Shown: positions 34,892-44,282 of the stretch, in pieces
How the letters are laid out: each line of letters starts with the position of its first letter
Position numbering within the stretch: the first letter of the stretch is position 1
DNA from: Nocardioides dongkuii
Lineage (GTDB): Bacteria > Actinomycetota > Actinomycetes > Propionibacteriales > Nocardioidaceae
NCBI RefSeq assembly: GCF_014127485.1
Contig: NZ_CP059903.1
Coordinates: 1,240,001 to 1,304,000 of the forward strand
DNA: 64,000 bases
Direction: 5' to 3'
Made by a program: the position numbers and the translations under genes
The notes under the pieces: model-generated
What the model was told of the DNA's origin: nothing
Seen by the model: the letters and a program-made list of their open reading frames with translations, nothing else
Database searches by the model: none

Positions 34892-36301
34892 ATGGGCAGG
34901 ACCCTGTCGCAGAAGGTGTGGGACGAGCACGTCGTCCGGTCGAGCCCGGGAGAGCCGGACCTGCTCTACATCGACCTCCACCTCATCCACGAGGTGACCT
35001 CGCCGCAGGCCTTCGACGGCCTCCGGCTGTCGGGTCGCGGCGTACGCCGTCCCGACCTCACGCTGGCGACCGAGGACCACAACGTCCCGACCCTCGACTG
35101 GGACAAGCCGATCGCCGACCCGGTCTCCCGCACCCAGGTCGAGACGCTGCGGCGCAACGCCGAGGAGTTCGGCGTCCGGCTGCACCCGCTCGGCGACATC
35201 GACCAGGGCATCGTGCACGTCGTCGGCCCGCAGCTTGGCCTGACCCAGCCGGGCATGACCATCGTCTGCGGCGACAGCCACACCAGCACCCACGGCGCCT
35301 TCGGCGCGATCGCGTTCGGCATCGGCACCTCCGAGGTCGAGCACGTGCTCGCCACCCAGACGCTGATGCAGGCCAAGCCCAAGACGATGGCGGTCACCGT
35401 CAACGGCAGCCTGCCGGCCGGCGTCACCGCCAAGGACCTGGTGCTGAACCTGATCGCCCACACCGGCACCGGCGGCGGCCAGGGCTACATCGTCGAGTAC
35501 CGGGGCCAGGCCATCGAGGAGCTCTCGATGGAGGCGCGGATGACGATCTGCAACATGAGCATCGAGTGGGGGGCCAAGGCCGGCATGATCGCCCCCGACC
35601 AGACGACCTTCGACTACATCCAGGGCCGCCCCGAGGCGCCCACCGGCGCCGACTGGGACGCCGCCGTCGAGCACTGGACCGGCCTGCGCACCGACGACGA
35701 CGCCGTGTTCGACGAGGAGATCGTCCTGGACGCCTCCGAGATGGCGCCGTTCGTCACCTGGGGCACCAACCCCGGCCAGGGCGTGCCGCTCTCCGCGAGC
35801 GTGCCCGACCCCGCGAGCTACGAAGAAGAGTCCGACCGGATCGCCGCGGAGCGGGCGCTGGAGTACATGGCCCTCGAGGCCGGTACGCCGATGCGCGAGG
35901 TCAAGGTCGACACCGTGTTCGTCGGCTCCTGCACCAACGGTCGGATCGAGGACCTCCGGCTGGCCGCCGACATCCTCAAGGGCCGCAAGGTCGACCCCGG
36001 CACCCGCCTGCTCGTCGTGCCCGGGTCCGTGCGCGTGCGCCTGCAGGCCCAGGACGAGGGTCTCGACCTGGTCTTCAAGGAGGCGGGCGCCGAGTGGCGC
36101 GGCGCCGGCTGCTCGATGTGCCTGGGCATGAACCCCGACACCCTCCAGCCGGGCGAGCGCAGCGCCTCGACGTCCAACCGCAACTTCGAGGGCCGCCAGG
36201 GCAAGGGCGGGCGCACGCACCTGGTGTCGATCCCCGTCGCTGCCGCGACCGCCGTCCGCGGCACCCTCTCCTCGCCCGCCGACCTCGCGCCGATCGGCTG
36301 A
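34892..36301 (+). CDS. leuC: 3-isopropylmalate dehydratase large subunit
   Basis: A 469-residue aconitase-family subunit that isomerises 2- to 3-isopropylmalate with LeuD. The [4Fe-4S] ligands are seen as VGSCTNGR (first Cys) and [11 protein letters not shown] (Cys pair), with [13 protein letters not shown] and the N-terminal LSQKVWDEH. The ATG at 34892 follows AGGGAG. It is preceded by the IclR boxes and followed by leuD after a 110-bp spacer with a repeat copy. Confidence 0.97.
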   Translation: MGRTLSQKVWDEHVVRSSPGEPDLLYIDLHLIHEVTSPQAFDGLRLSGRGVRRPDLTLATEDHNVPTLDWDKPIADPVSRTQVETLRRNAEEFGVRLHPLGDIDQGIVHVVGPQLGLTQPGMTIVCGDSHTSTHGAFGAIAFGIGTSEVEHVLATQTLMQAKPKTMAVTVNGSLPAGVTAKDLVLNLIAHTGTGGGQGYIVEYRGQAIEELSMEARMTICNMSIEWGAKAGMIAPDQTTFDYIQGRPEAPTGADWDAAVEHWTGLRTDDDAVFDEEIVLDASEMAPFVTWGTNPGQGVPLSASVPDPASYEEESDRIAAERALEYMALEAGTPMREVKVDTVFVGSCTNGRIEDLRLAADILKGRKVDPGTRLLVVPGSVRVRLQAQDEGLDLVFKEAGAEWRGAGCSMCLGMNPDTLQPGERSASTSNRNFEGRQGKGGRTHLVSIPVAAATAVRGTLSSPADLAPIG

Positions 36302-36327
36302 GGAACGAAGCCGATCACCGGGCGCGA

Positions 36328-36381
36328 GGTCGAGCAGCGCCACGGCTGAGCCTGCGAAGCCGTGACGCGCGTGTCGAGACC
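36328..36381. repeat. GGTCGAG repeat family copy between leuC and leuD
   Basis: Runs from GGTCGAGCAGCGCCACGG to GTGTCGAGACC with an inner CGGCTGAGC...GAAGCCG hairpin. It lies inside the leuCD transcript, 26 bp after leuC and 30 bp before leuD. Confidence 0.75.
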
Positions 36382-36411
36382 TAGCGCCGTATCCGACAGG
36401 GAGCACCCACG

Positions 36412-37023
36412 ATGGACAAGTTCACCACCCACACCGGCATCGGCGTCCCGCTGCGACGCAGCAACGTCGACACCGACCAGATCATCCCCGCCGTCTACCT
36501 CAAGCGGGTGACCCGCACCGGCTTCGAGGACGGGCTGTTCGCGGCCTGGCGCAACGACCCGGACTTCGTGCTCAACAACCCCGTGTACGCCGCGGGCTCG
36601 GTGCTGGTGGCCGGTCCCGACTTCGGCACCGGCTCCTCCCGCGAGCACGCCGTCTGGGCGCTGCAGAACTACGGGTTCAAGGCGGTCATCTCCTCCCGGT
36701 TCGCCGACATCTTCCGCGGCAACTCCGGCAAGGCGGGTCTGCTCGCCGCCCAGGTCGACGAGAAGGTCGTGCAGCGGCTCTGGGACCACCTCGAGGAGAA
36801 CCCCGGTGCCGCCGTGACCGTCGACCTCGAGTCGCGCACGGTGCGGGCCGGTGAGGGCGCCGACGAGATCGTGGACTCCTTCGACATCGACGACTACACC
36901 CGGTGGCGGCTGCTCGAGGGGCTCGACGACGTCGGCATCACCCTGGGCCACGCCGACGACATCGCGGCGTACGAGGCCGAGCGCCCGCGCTGGAAGCCGA
37001 CGACCCTCCGCCCCGTCGGCTGA
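36412..37023 (+). CDS. leuD: 3-isopropylmalate dehydratase small subunit
   Basis: A 203-residue swivel-domain partner of LeuC. Motifs include the N-terminal [36 protein letters not shown] (active-site Ser region) and [19 protein letters not shown] 36412 is preceded by CAGGGAG. The gene is codirectional with leuC although a palindromic repeat separates them, which may lower its expression. Confidence 0.96.
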   Translation: MDKFTTHTGIGVPLRRSNVDTDQIIPAVYLKRVTRTGFEDGLFAAWRNDPDFVLNNPVYAAGSVLVAGPDFGTGSSREHAVWALQNYGFKAVISSRFADIFRGNSGKAGLLAAQVDEKVVQRLWDHLEENPGAAVTVDLESRTVRAGEGADEIVDSFDIDDYTRWRLLEGLDDVGITLGHADDIAAYEAERPRWKPTTLRPVG

Positions 37024-37057
37024 GCGGAGAATTCCGACGCCGGGCGCGGCGTGGTGA

Positions 37058-37086
37058 TTGTGACGCGCGCCACGAGTGCCTAGCGT
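37058..37086 (+). promoter_or_regulatory. sigma-70-type promoter of hupB
   Basis: TTGTGA (37058-37063), a 17-bp spacer and TAGCGT (37081-37086), the standard spacing, followed by a leader of about 50 nt with an AAGGGGA ribosome site before the GTG at 37142. Confidence 0.7.
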
Positions 37087-37141
37087 GCCCAGGGAATGTC
37101 CGAGCACGGGCTCGGCGCAGCGTTCTCTGAAGGGGAATCCA

Positions 37142-37894
37142 GTGAACAAGACTCAGCTCATCGACGCGTTGGCGGCGCGGTACGAGGGGAACCGGAAGGC
37201 CGCGTCCCACGCGCTCGACTCCGTGCTCGACACCATCACCCGCGAGGTCGCCAAGGGGGAGAAGGTCGCGATCACCGGCTTCGGCTCCTTCGAGAAGCGG
37301 GTCCGCGAGGCACGCTGGGTGCGCAACCCGCAGACCGGTGAGCGGATCAAGGCCAAGAAGACCGCCGTCCCGAAGTTCAAGCCGGGAGCGGACCTCAAGA
37401 ACGTCGTGTCCGGCGCCAAGAAGCTGCCCAAGCTGACGGTCGCGGTGGCCAAGGTCGCTACCGCGCCGGCGATGGCCGCCGCGAAGGCGACCGGCGTCGC
37501 CGAGACGAAGTCGACCCCTTCGAAGTCGGCGGCGAAGTCTGCAGCGAAGTCGGCGGCGAAGTCGGCCACGAAGTCGACGGCGTCCACGTCCGCGGCCAAG
37601 AAGACGGCCGCGAAGTCCACGCCGGCGAAGAAGACGGCCACGAAGTCGACCCCGGCGAAGAAGACGGCCGCGAAGTCCACGCCGGCGAAGAAGACGACCA
37701 CGAAGTCGGCGGCGGCGAAGAAGTCGTCCTCGGGCAGCGCGGCCAAGAAGGGCACGTCGAAGTCCACGGCATCGAAGTCCACGGCATCGAAGTCGACCGC
37801 GTCGAAGTCGACCGCGTCGAAGTCGACGGCGCCGGCGAAGAAGTCAGCGGCGAAGAAGTCCCCGGCGAAGAAGTCGGCGGCCAAGAAGTCCTAA
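37142..37894 (+). CDS. hupB: HU-family DNA-binding protein with Lys/Ala/Ser-rich tail
   Basis: A 250-residue nucleoid protein. Residues 1-95 are a canonical HU domain (MNKTQLIDALAAR, GFGSFEKRVREARWVRNPQTGE, KFKPG). The rest is a basic low-complexity tail of KSAAKS, TPAKKTA and KSTAS repeats like that of mycobacterial HupB and eukaryotic histone H1. The tail DNA is repetitive (37500-37880), so its length may vary among strains. It has its own promoter. Confidence 0.95.
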   Translation: MNKTQLIDALAARYEGNRKAASHALDSVLDTITREVAKGEKVAITGFGSFEKRVREARWVRNPQTGERIKAKKTAVPKFKPGADLKNVVSGAKKLPKLTVAVAKVATAPAMAAAKATGVAETKSTPSKSAAKSAAKSAAKSATKSTASTSAAKKTAAKSTPAKKTATKSTPAKKTAAKSTPAKKTTTKSAAAKKSSSGSAAKKGTSKSTASKSTASKSTASKSTASKSTAPAKKSAAKKSPAKKSAAKKS

Positions 37895-37911
37895 GCACCG
37901 CGACCGTCGGC

Positions 37912-37940
37912 GGGGCCGTCCTCCTCCGGGAGGCGGCCCC
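37912..37940. terminator. bidirectional terminator between hupB and cofC
   Basis: GGGGCCG and CGGCCCC enclose an inner CTCC/GGAG stem, between two converging genes, 18 bp after the hupB stop. Confidence 0.75.
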
Positions 37941-37972
37941 GTCGCCGTTCGGGTACGGCGCGGGCCGCGCGC

Positions 37973-38605
37973 TCAGACCAGGTGGGCGAGGGCGCGGGTG
38001 CGGGCCCCGACGCCGAGGGCGAGCGCCGCCCGCAGGTCCGCGACGTCGTCGACGTCCCGGCGCAGCGAGGCCGCGTCCAGCCCGACCTCGAGGGCCTGGA
38101 GGTCGTGGGCGTCGCGCGACCCGGGGCCGAAGCACGGGTCGAACTCCTCCCACGCGGCGGTGTAGAGGGTGGTGCCGACGCCGGCCGCGTCCGGGACGTA
38201 CGCCGGGGCCGCGCCGACGGCGCGCAGGGCGGCGTCGAGGTCGTCGGGGCGCAGGGCCGGGAGGTCCGCGCAGAGGGCGGCCGGCCGCAGGTCCGGCCAG
38301 CGGCGCCGGGCCTCCGCGGCGGCGAGCCGCAGGCTGGCGTTGAGGTCGCCCGCGACGCCGTCCGGGATGGCGGGGCAGCCCAGGGGCGCGAGGTCGGCGG
38401 CGAACGACGCGTCGTCGGTCGCGACCAGGACGGCGCCGACCTGCTCCGCGGCGAGGCACGCCGCGACCGTGTCGAGGGCGAAGGCGGCGGCGAGCGCGCG
38501 GCGTACGTCGTCGGGCAGCCCGACCAGGCGGGACTTCCCGCGCGCCGGCGGCTTCACGGGCACGAGCATCGCGAAGCGACGCGTCGGGGGCGGGGGAGCG
38601 GACAT
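37973..38605 (-). CDS. cofC: 2-phospho-L-lactate guanylyltransferase
   Basis: A 210-residue nucleotidyltransferase that activates 2-phospholactate (or phosphoenolpyruvate) with GTP in coenzyme F420 synthesis. It shows the N-terminal LVPVKPPARGKSRL and ALCADLPALRPDDL, where the DLP motif binds metal. It is a lone F420 gene here; fbiA/B/C are not in the window. It is divergent from plsC. Confidence 0.88.
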   Translation of the reverse strand: MSAPPPPTRRFAMLVPVKPPARGKSRLVGLPDDVRRALAAAFALDTVAACLAAEQVGAVLVATDDASFAADLAPLGCPAIPDGVAGDLNASLRLAAAEARRRWPDLRPAALCADLPALRPDDLDAALRAVGAAPAYVPDAAGVGTTLYTAAWEEFDPCFGPGSRDAHDLQALEVGLDAASLRRDVDDVADLRAALALGVGARTRALAHLV

Positions 38606-38704
38606 CGGGTCGATCCTGTCAGGTCGCCCGGCGCCGACCGAGTAACCTGCGTGGCGACGTGGGGTGCGTCACGATGGCGCGCCGCAGGACGGACGAGGGA
38701 GCAC

Positions 38705-39475
38705 GTGAAGGTTCGCAAGCTGCAGCACCAACGTGGCTGGGCGTGGCACGTCGCCGTTCCCCTCGTGAAGCCGGTGCTGCTCGCCACGACCACCCACGAG
38801 TGGATCGACGGCGAGAAGATCCCGGCGACGGGCGGCTGCGTCCTGGTGCTCAACCACGTCTCCCACGCCGACCCGCTCACCGCGGCGCACATCGTGTGGG
38901 ACCACGGCCGGGTGCCGCGGTACCTCGCGAAGTCCGGCCTGTTCCGCAACCGGGTGCTGGGCTGGTTCCTGAGGTCGGCCGGCCAGATCCCCGTCGAGCG
39001 GCGCAGCACCAACGCCGTGGGGGCGTACGACGCGGCGGTCGCGGCGGTGCGCGCCGGCGAGTGCGTCGTGGTCTACCCCGAGGGCACGATCACGCGGGAC
39101 CCCGACGGCTGGCCGATGGTCGGCAAGTCCGGCGCCGCGCGGATCGCGCTCGCGACCGGGTGCCCGGTGGTGCCGATCGGCCAGTGGGGTGCCCAGCAGC
39201 TGCTCGCGCCGTACGCGAAGCGGCCGGACCTGTTCCCGCGCAAGCGGATCACGATGAAGGTCGGCGACCCCGTCGACCTCAGCGACCTGCTGGAGGTCGA
39301 GACCACCCCGGCGGTCGTGCAGCAGGCGACCGACCGGATCATGGATGCCGTCACCGGGCTGGTCGAGGAGATCCGCGGCGCGACCGCGCCCGCCGAGCGC
39401 TTCGACATGCGCCGCGCCGGTGCACGAGAGATCGGCAACCCGCATCGTCACGAGCCCGGGGAGGACCCCGCATGA
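38705..39475 (+). CDS. plsC: 1-acylglycerol-3-phosphate O-acyltransferase
   Basis: A 256-residue membrane-associated acyltransferase making phosphatidic acid. The catalytic NHVSHADPL (NHx4D) and the glycerol-phosphate-binding YPEGTITRDPDGWP motifs are intact. GTG at 38705 has a GAGGGA site. Its stop overlaps the gpsA start (ATGA), placing two glycerophospholipid steps in one coupled unit. Confidence 0.92.
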   Translation: MKVRKLQHQRGWAWHVAVPLVKPVLLATTTHEWIDGEKIPATGGCVLVLNHVSHADPLTAAHIVWDHGRVPRYLAKSGLFRNRVLGWFLRSAGQIPVERRSTNAVGAYDAAVAAVRAGECVVVYPEGTITRDPDGWPMVGKSGAARIALATGCPVVPIGQWGAQQLLAPYAKRPDLFPRKRITMKVGDPVDLSDLLEVETTPAVVQQATDRIMDAVTGLVEEIRGATAPAERFDMRRAGAREIGNPHRHEPGEDPA

Positions 39476-40491
39476 GCCCCATATCCAGCACCGGCAAGGT
39501 CGCCGTCCTCGGCGCGGGCTCGTGGGGGACCGCCTTCTCGATCGTGCTGGCCGACGGCGGCAACGACGTCGTGATGTGGGGCCGCCGCGAGGAGGTCTGC
39601 GCGACGATCAACGACCAGCACGAGAACGTCGAGTACCTCCCCGGCGTCGAGCTGCCGCCGACCGTGAGCGCTAGCCACGACGCCGAGAAGGTGCTCGCCG
39701 GCGCGGACGTCGTGGTGCTCGCGGTGCCGTCCCAGTCGCTGCGCGCCAACCTCACCGAGTGGGCGCCGTACCTGCCCGACAGCTCGGTGATGGTCTCGCT
39801 GGCGAAGGGCGTCGAGCTCGGCACGGTGAAGCGGATGAGCGAGGTGATCGCGGAGGTCACCGGCGCCGGTCCGGAGCGGATCGCGGTGATCAGCGGCCCC
39901 AACCTGGCCAAGGAGATCGCCCGGCGCGAGCCGGCGGCCTCGGTCGTGGCGTGTGAGGACGAGGAGGTCGCGAAGATGCTCCAGGCCCGCTGCCACTCGC
40001 CGGCGTTCCGCCCCTACACCTCGGTCGACGTGCTCGGGTGCGAGCTCGGCGGGGCGTACAAGAACGTCGTCGGCCTCGCGGTCGGCATGGCCGTCGGCCT
40101 CGGCTTCGGCGACAACACGACCGCCTCGGTGATCACCCGGGGCCTGGCGGAGACCGCCCGGCTCGCGATGCGGCTCGGCGCCAACCCGCTGACCCTGATG
40201 GGTCTCGCCGGCCTCGGCGACCTGGTCGCCACCTGCTCCTCGCCGCTCTCCCGCAACCGCACCTTCGGCGAGAAGCTCGGCCAGGGGATGACCACCGAGG
40301 ACATCTTCGCGAGCACCCGCCAGGTCGCGGAGGGCGCGAAGTCCTGCTCCTCGCTGCGCGCCCTCGCCGAGCAGTCCGGAGTCGACGCCCCGATCGCCCA
40401 GCACGTCGACGACGTCGTCGCCGGCCGGCTCACCGCCAACGAGATGATGGACGCCTTCATCGCCCGCGACACCAAGGCCGAGACTGATTGA
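39472..40491 (+). CDS. gpsA: NAD(P)-dependent glycerol-3-phosphate dehydrogenase
   Basis: A 339-residue enzyme reducing dihydroxyacetone phosphate to sn-glycerol-3-phosphate. It has the N-terminal Rossmann loop VLGAGSWGTAFS, AVPSQSLR, the substrate-binding GGAYKNVVGLAVG with catalytic Lys, and GLAGLGDLVATC. It overlaps plsC by 4 bp. Two repeat elements follow its stop before the converging PLP enzyme. Confidence 0.96.
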   Translation: MSPISSTGKVAVLGAGSWGTAFSIVLADGGNDVVMWGRREEVCATINDQHENVEYLPGVELPPTVSASHDAEKVLAGADVVVLAVPSQSLRANLTEWAPYLPDSSVMVSLAKGVELGTVKRMSEVIAEVTGAGPERIAVISGPNLAKEIARREPAASVVACEDEEVAKMLQARCHSPAFRPYTSVDVLGCELGGAYKNVVGLAVGMAVGLGFGDNTTASVITRGLAETARLAMRLGANPLTLMGLAGLGDLVATCSSPLSRNRTFGEKLGQGMTTEDIFASTRQVAEGAKSCSSLRALAEQSGVDAPIAQHVDDVVAGRLTANEMMDAFIARDTKAETD

Positions 40492-40534
40492 CCACCGGCG
40501 GGCGAGGAACGAGCCCGCCGCGTGGGGTCAATCA

Positions 40535-40587
40535 GGTCGAGCGAGCGACGCGACTGAGGTACGAAGTCGCGTGAGCGTGTCGAGACC
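40535..40587. repeat. GGTCGAG repeat family copy after gpsA
   Basis: From GGTCGAGCGAGCGACGCG to GTGTCGAGACC with an inner GCGACTGAGG...GAAGTCGC hairpin, in the convergent spacer and next to the palindromic element at 40601. Confidence 0.75.
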
Positions 40588-40600
40588 GACTGACCCCGAA

Positions 40601-40675
40601 CGCCGAGTCGGCGCTTGTGTCCGCTTTCTCCACAGCCGGTCTGGGGAGAACCCGGACACAAGCGCCGACTCGGCG
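40601..40675. repeat. GAGTCGGCG palindromic element, copy 3 (extended)
   Basis: Perfect 23-bp arms (40601-40623 and 40653-40675; left arm begins CGCCGAGTCGGCGCTTG) enclose an inner TTCTCC/GGAGAA stem with a CCACAG sequence. It ends 11 bp before the stop of the converging PLP enzyme and should act as a strong bidirectional terminator. Confidence 0.85.
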
Positions 40676-40686
40676 TCTTTGCGGGG

Positions 40687-41751
40687 TCAGGGGAGGGCGT
40701 CGAGGGCCTGGAGGAGGTCGGCCCAGAGGTCCTCGACGTCCTCGATGCCGACGGAGAGGCGGACCAGGGCGTCGGGGATGGTGGCCGGCTCGGACTTCCA
40801 CCGGCGGCGGCGCTCGAAGGTGGACTCCACGCCGCCGAGGCTGGTCGTGTAGACCCACAGGCTGGTGCTGTGCGTGAGCAGGTCGGCGGCCAGGGCGCCC
40901 CCGGCGAGCACGATCGAGACGATGCCGCCGAAGCCGGGGTAGCGGACCTCGGCGACCGCCGGGTGGTCCGCCAGGCGTACGGCGAGCTCGGTCGCGTTGG
41001 CCTGGGCCCGCTCCACGCGCAGGTGCAGGGTGCGCATGCCGCGGAGGGTGAGCCAGGCCTCGAACGTGCCGGGCACCGCGCCGAGCAGGTCGCGGCGGCC
41101 CTTCAGCACGCCGTACAGGTCGTCGTCCGCCGTGACCAGCGCCCCCATCAGCACGTCGCTGTGACCGGAGAGGTACTTGGTCGCCGAGTGCAGGACGATG
41201 TCGGCCCCGAGCTCCAGCGGCTTCTGCAGCAGCGGGGTCGCGAAGGTGTTGTCGACCACGACGTACGCCCCGGCCTCCCGCGCGGCGGCCGCGATGGTCT
41301 CGACGTCGGCGACCTCGAGCGCCGGGTTGGTCGGCGACTCCAGCCAGACCAGCGCCGCGTCGTCGCAGGCCGCGACGAACGCCTCCGTGTCGGTGACGTC
41401 GACGAGCTCGGTGGTGATCCGCCCCCGGGCCTCGAGGTCGCCGAGCTGCACGATGGTCCCGTTGTAGGAGTGCGCGGGCGCCACCACCTTGGCGCCGTTG
41501 CCGACGAGGTCGAGGACCACCGAGACGGCAGCCAGCCCCGAGGAGAAGGCCAGCGCCCGGCCGCCCTCGAGCGCGCCCAGCGCGGACTCGAAGGCCTGCC
41601 ACGTCGGGTTCCCCCACCGGCCGTACTCCCGCTCGCCGCCGCCGACGAACGTCGAGGCCATGGTGATCGGGGTGTTCAGGGGCTCGTCGGCCAGGTGCGG
41701 CGGGCGGCCGGCGTGGACGGCGACGGTCGAGGGCTGGAGGGCGTCGGACAT
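40687..41751 (-). CDS. Cys/Met-metabolism PLP enzyme (cystathionine gamma-lyase/synthase type)
   Basis: A 354-residue fold-type I enzyme. The PLP lysine is in [32 protein letters not shown] and [14 protein letters not shown] are family motifs, and the C-terminus ends in [16 protein letters not shown]. Whether it synthesises or cleaves cystathionine, or acts on methionine, is not decided by sequence; it is somewhat shorter than usual (about 380). ATG 41751 is 6 nt after a TAGTCT box on this strand. Divergent from murF. Confidence 0.88.
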   Translation of the reverse strand: MSDALQPSTVAVHAGRPPHLADEPLNTPITMASTFVGGGEREYGRWGNPTWQAFESALGALEGGRALAFSSGLAAVSVVLDLVGNGAKVVAPAHSYNGTIVQLGDLEARGRITTELVDVTDTEAFVAACDDAALVWLESPTNPALEVADVETIAAAAREAGAYVVVDNTFATPLLQKPLELGADIVLHSATKYLSGHSDVLMGALVTADDDLYGVLKGRRDLLGAVPGTFEAWLTLRGMRTLHLRVERAQANATELAVRLADHPAVAEVRYPGFGGIVSIVLAGGALAADLLTHSTSLWVYTTSLGGVESTFERRRRWKSEPATIPDALVRLSVGIEDVEDLWADLLQALDALP

Positions 41752-41757
41752 GGTCAC

Positions 41758-41767
41758 AGACTATGGT
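41758..41767. promoter_or_regulatory. overlapping divergent leaderless promoters
   Basis: TATGGT (41762-41767, plus) ends 8 nt before the murF ATG at 41776. TAGTCT (41763-41758, minus) ends 6 nt before the PLP-enzyme ATG at 41751. The two -10 boxes share two bases. Confidence 0.55.
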
Positions 41768-41775
41768 CGGGCTCC

Positions 41776-43158
41776 ATGATCCCCCTGACCCTGGCGGAGG
41801 TCGCCGCCGTCGTGAGCGGCGAGGTGGCCGGCGAGGGTGCCCGGGTCGCCATCACCGGACCGGTCGTCATCGACGGGCGCGAGGCCGCCCCGGGCAGCCT
41901 GTTCGTGGCGTTCGTCGGCGAGCAGAGCGACGGGCACGACCATGCGGACCAGGCCGCCGAGCAGGGCGCCGTCGCGGTGCTCGGCAGCCGCCCGACGGCG
42001 CTCCCGACCGTGGTGGTCGACGATCCGCGCCGCGCGCTCCAGCAGCTCGCGGCGTACGTCGTGGCGCAGGTACGCCGGGTCGGCGACCTGTCCGTGGTCG
42101 GGATCACCGGCTCCCAGGGCAAGACCTCGACCAAGGACCTGCTCGGGGCCGTGCTCGGCCACGCCGGTCCCACCGTGGTGACCCGCGGGTCGTTCAACAA
42201 CGAGCTCGGGATGCCGCTGACCGCGCTGGGGGTCGAGTCGGACACCCGGTTCCTGGTGCTCGAGCTCGGGGCCCGCGGGCGCGGCCACATCGCCGAGCTG
42301 GCGCGGCTCGTGCCGCCCGACGTCGGCGTCGTCCTCAACGTCGGTCAGGCCCACGTGGGGGAGTTCGGCTCGCAGGACGCGATCGCCGTCGCCAAGGGTG
42401 AGCTGGTCGAGGGGCTGGCCGAGGACGGCACGGCGGTGCTCAACGCCGACGACGCCCGGGTCGCCGCCATGGCCGCGCGCGCCACGGGACGCGTCGTCAC
42501 CTTCGGCCGCGACCAGCCGGCCGACGTCCGCGTCGAGGAGCTGCGGCTGGACCGGCTCGGCCGGCCGTCCTTCGTGCTCGCCACCGCCCAGGACCGCGTC
42601 CCGGTCAGCCTCCAGCTGGTCGGCGCCCACCAGGCCCTCAACGCCGCCGCCGCGGCGGCCGCGGCCCTCGTCCTCGGGATGAGCCCCGCGCAGGTCGGGG
42701 AGGCGCTCTCCGGCGTCACGACCCTCTCGCAGTGGCGGATGGAGCTGCGCGAGCTGCCGAGCGGCGTGACCGTCCTCAACGACTCCTACAACGCCAACCC
42801 GGACTCGATGCGGGCCGCGCTGGACGCCCTCGCCGCCATCGGCGCCGACCCCGCGGTGCGCCGCACGGTCGCCGTGCTCGGCGAGATGCGGGAGCTCGGC
42901 GGGACCAGCGAGGACGAGCACGCCGGGATCGGGGCGTACGCCGTGGGCCTGGGCGTCGACCGGCTGCTGGTCGTCGGCGAGCCGGCGCGCGGCATCGAGC
43001 GCGGTGCCGAGGGGTGCGGCACGACCGAGACCACGTTCGTCGCCGACAACGCCGCGGCGGTCGACTGGCTCCGCGAGCACGTCGGTCCCGGGGACGCCGT
43101 GCTGCTCAAGGCCTCGCGAGGGGCGCGCCTCGACGAGGTCGCCGCCACCATTCAGTAG
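41776..43158 (+). CDS. murF: UDP-N-acetylmuramoyl-tripeptide--D-alanyl-D-alanine ligase
   Basis: A 460-residue Mur ligase adding D-Ala-D-Ala to the peptidoglycan precursor. It shows the ATP loop [34 protein letters not shown] and [11 protein letters not shown]. The ATG at 41776 fits a leaderless promoter. It is followed by ddl 11 bp downstream, which makes its substrate. Elsewhere in actinobacteria murF sits in the dcw cluster; here it is separate. Confidence 0.95.
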   Translation: MIPLTLAEVAAVVSGEVAGEGARVAITGPVVIDGREAAPGSLFVAFVGEQSDGHDHADQAAEQGAVAVLGSRPTALPTVVVDDPRRALQQLAAYVVAQVRRVGDLSVVGITGSQGKTSTKDLLGAVLGHAGPTVVTRGSFNNELGMPLTALGVESDTRFLVLELGARGRGHIAELARLVPPDVGVVLNVGQAHVGEFGSQDAIAVAKGELVEGLAEDGTAVLNADDARVAAMAARATGRVVTFGRDQPADVRVEELRLDRLGRPSFVLATAQDRVPVSLQLVGAHQALNAAAAAAAALVLGMSPAQVGEALSGVTTLSQWRMELRELPSGVTVLNDSYNANPDSMRAALDALAAIGADPAVRRTVAVLGEMRELGGTSEDEHAGIGAYAVGLGVDRLLVVGEPARGIERGAEGCGTTETTFVADNAAAVDWLREHVGPGDAVLLKASRGARLDEVAATIQ

Positions 43159-43169
43159 CATCGGGGATC

Positions 43170-44267
43170 ATGGCCGACGCTTCCCCCGACCCGACCACCC
43201 CGCCGCGTCGGAAGGTCCGGGTCGCCCTGCTCTTCGGCGGCCGCTCCGGCGAGCACGGCGTCTCCGCCGCCACCGCGGCCGGCGTGATGAAGGCCATCGA
43301 CCGGGACAAGTACGACGTCGTCCCGGTCGGCATCACCCGCGACGGGCAGTGGGTGCTGGCGTCGGACGACGCGAGCCGGTGGGAGCTCACGTCCGGCGGC
43401 CTGGCCGAGGTCACCCCCGAGTCCGGCAAGGAGCTCGTCGGTCTCACGGACCTGGGCGAGGTCGACGTCGTCTTCCCGCTGCTGCACGGCCCCTTCGGCG
43501 AGGACGGCACGGTCCAGGGCATGCTCGAGCTCGCCGGCATGCGCTACGTCGGCGCCGGCGTGCTGGCCTCCGCGGTCGGGATGGACAAGCAGTACATGAA
43601 GCTGGTCTTCGCCGCCCACGGCCTCCCCGTCGGCCCGTACGTCGTGGTGCAGCCGCAGGAGTGGGAGCACCGCCGCGCCGAGGTGGTCGACCGGGTCATG
43701 GATCTGAAGTTCCCGGTGTTCGTGAAGCCGGCACGCGCCGGCTCCTCCCTCGGCGTGACCCGGGTCGACGACGTGGGCGCGCTGGACGACGCCATCGAGG
43801 AGGCTCGCTTCCACGACCCGAAGGTGCTCGTGGAGCAGGGCATCGAGGGGCGGGAGATCGAGTGCGCGGTGCTCGGCGGGCGCGCCGGCGCGCCGCCGCG
43901 CGCTTCGGTCGCCGGCGAGATCGTGGTCGACCACGACGCCGCGGCGTTCTACGACTTCGACGAGAAGTACCTCAGCGGCTCCCACAGCCGCACCGAGGCC
44001 CCGGCCGACCTGCCCGACGAGGTCGGGGAGCGGGTGCGGGAGGTGGCGGTCCGGGCGTTCGAGGCGATCGGCGCCGAGGGCCTCTCCCGCGTCGACGTCT
44101 TCGTGACGCCCGAGGGCGAGGTCGTCGTCAACGAGATCAACACGATGCCCGGGTTCACGCCGATCTCGATGTACCCCAAGCTGTGGGAGGCCTCCGGGCT
44201 GTCCTACCCCGCGCTCATCGACGAGCTGATCCAGCTCGCCCTGGAGCGCCCCGTCGGCCTGCGCTGA
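43170..44267 (+). CDS. ddl: D-alanine--D-alanine ligase
   Basis: A 365-residue ATP-grasp enzyme of the DdlA size class. Motifs: LLFGGRSGEHGVS, FPLLHGPFGEDGTVQG, FVKPARAGSSLGVTRV, the omega-loop FYDFDEKYLSGS and VNEINTMPGFT. It forms the dipeptide used by MurF. A TAGCAT -10 box overlaps the murF stop (43156-43161) and ends 8 nt before the ATG, so it can also be expressed alone as a leaderless message. Confidence 0.94.
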   Translation: MADASPDPTTPPRRKVRVALLFGGRSGEHGVSAATAAGVMKAIDRDKYDVVPVGITRDGQWVLASDDASRWELTSGGLAEVTPESGKELVGLTDLGEVDVVFPLLHGPFGEDGTVQGMLELAGMRYVGAGVLASAVGMDKQYMKLVFAAHGLPVGPYVVVQPQEWEHRRAEVVDRVMDLKFPVFVKPARAGSSLGVTRVDDVGALDDAIEEARFHDPKVLVEQGIEGREIECAVLGGRAGAPPRASVAGEIVVDHDAAAFYDFDEKYLSGSHSRTEAPADLPDEVGERVREVAVRAFEAIGAEGLSRVDVFVTPEGEVVVNEINTMPGFTPISMYPKLWEASGLSYPALIDELIQLALERPVGLR

Positions 44268-44282
44268 CCGGCGGCCGGGCGC

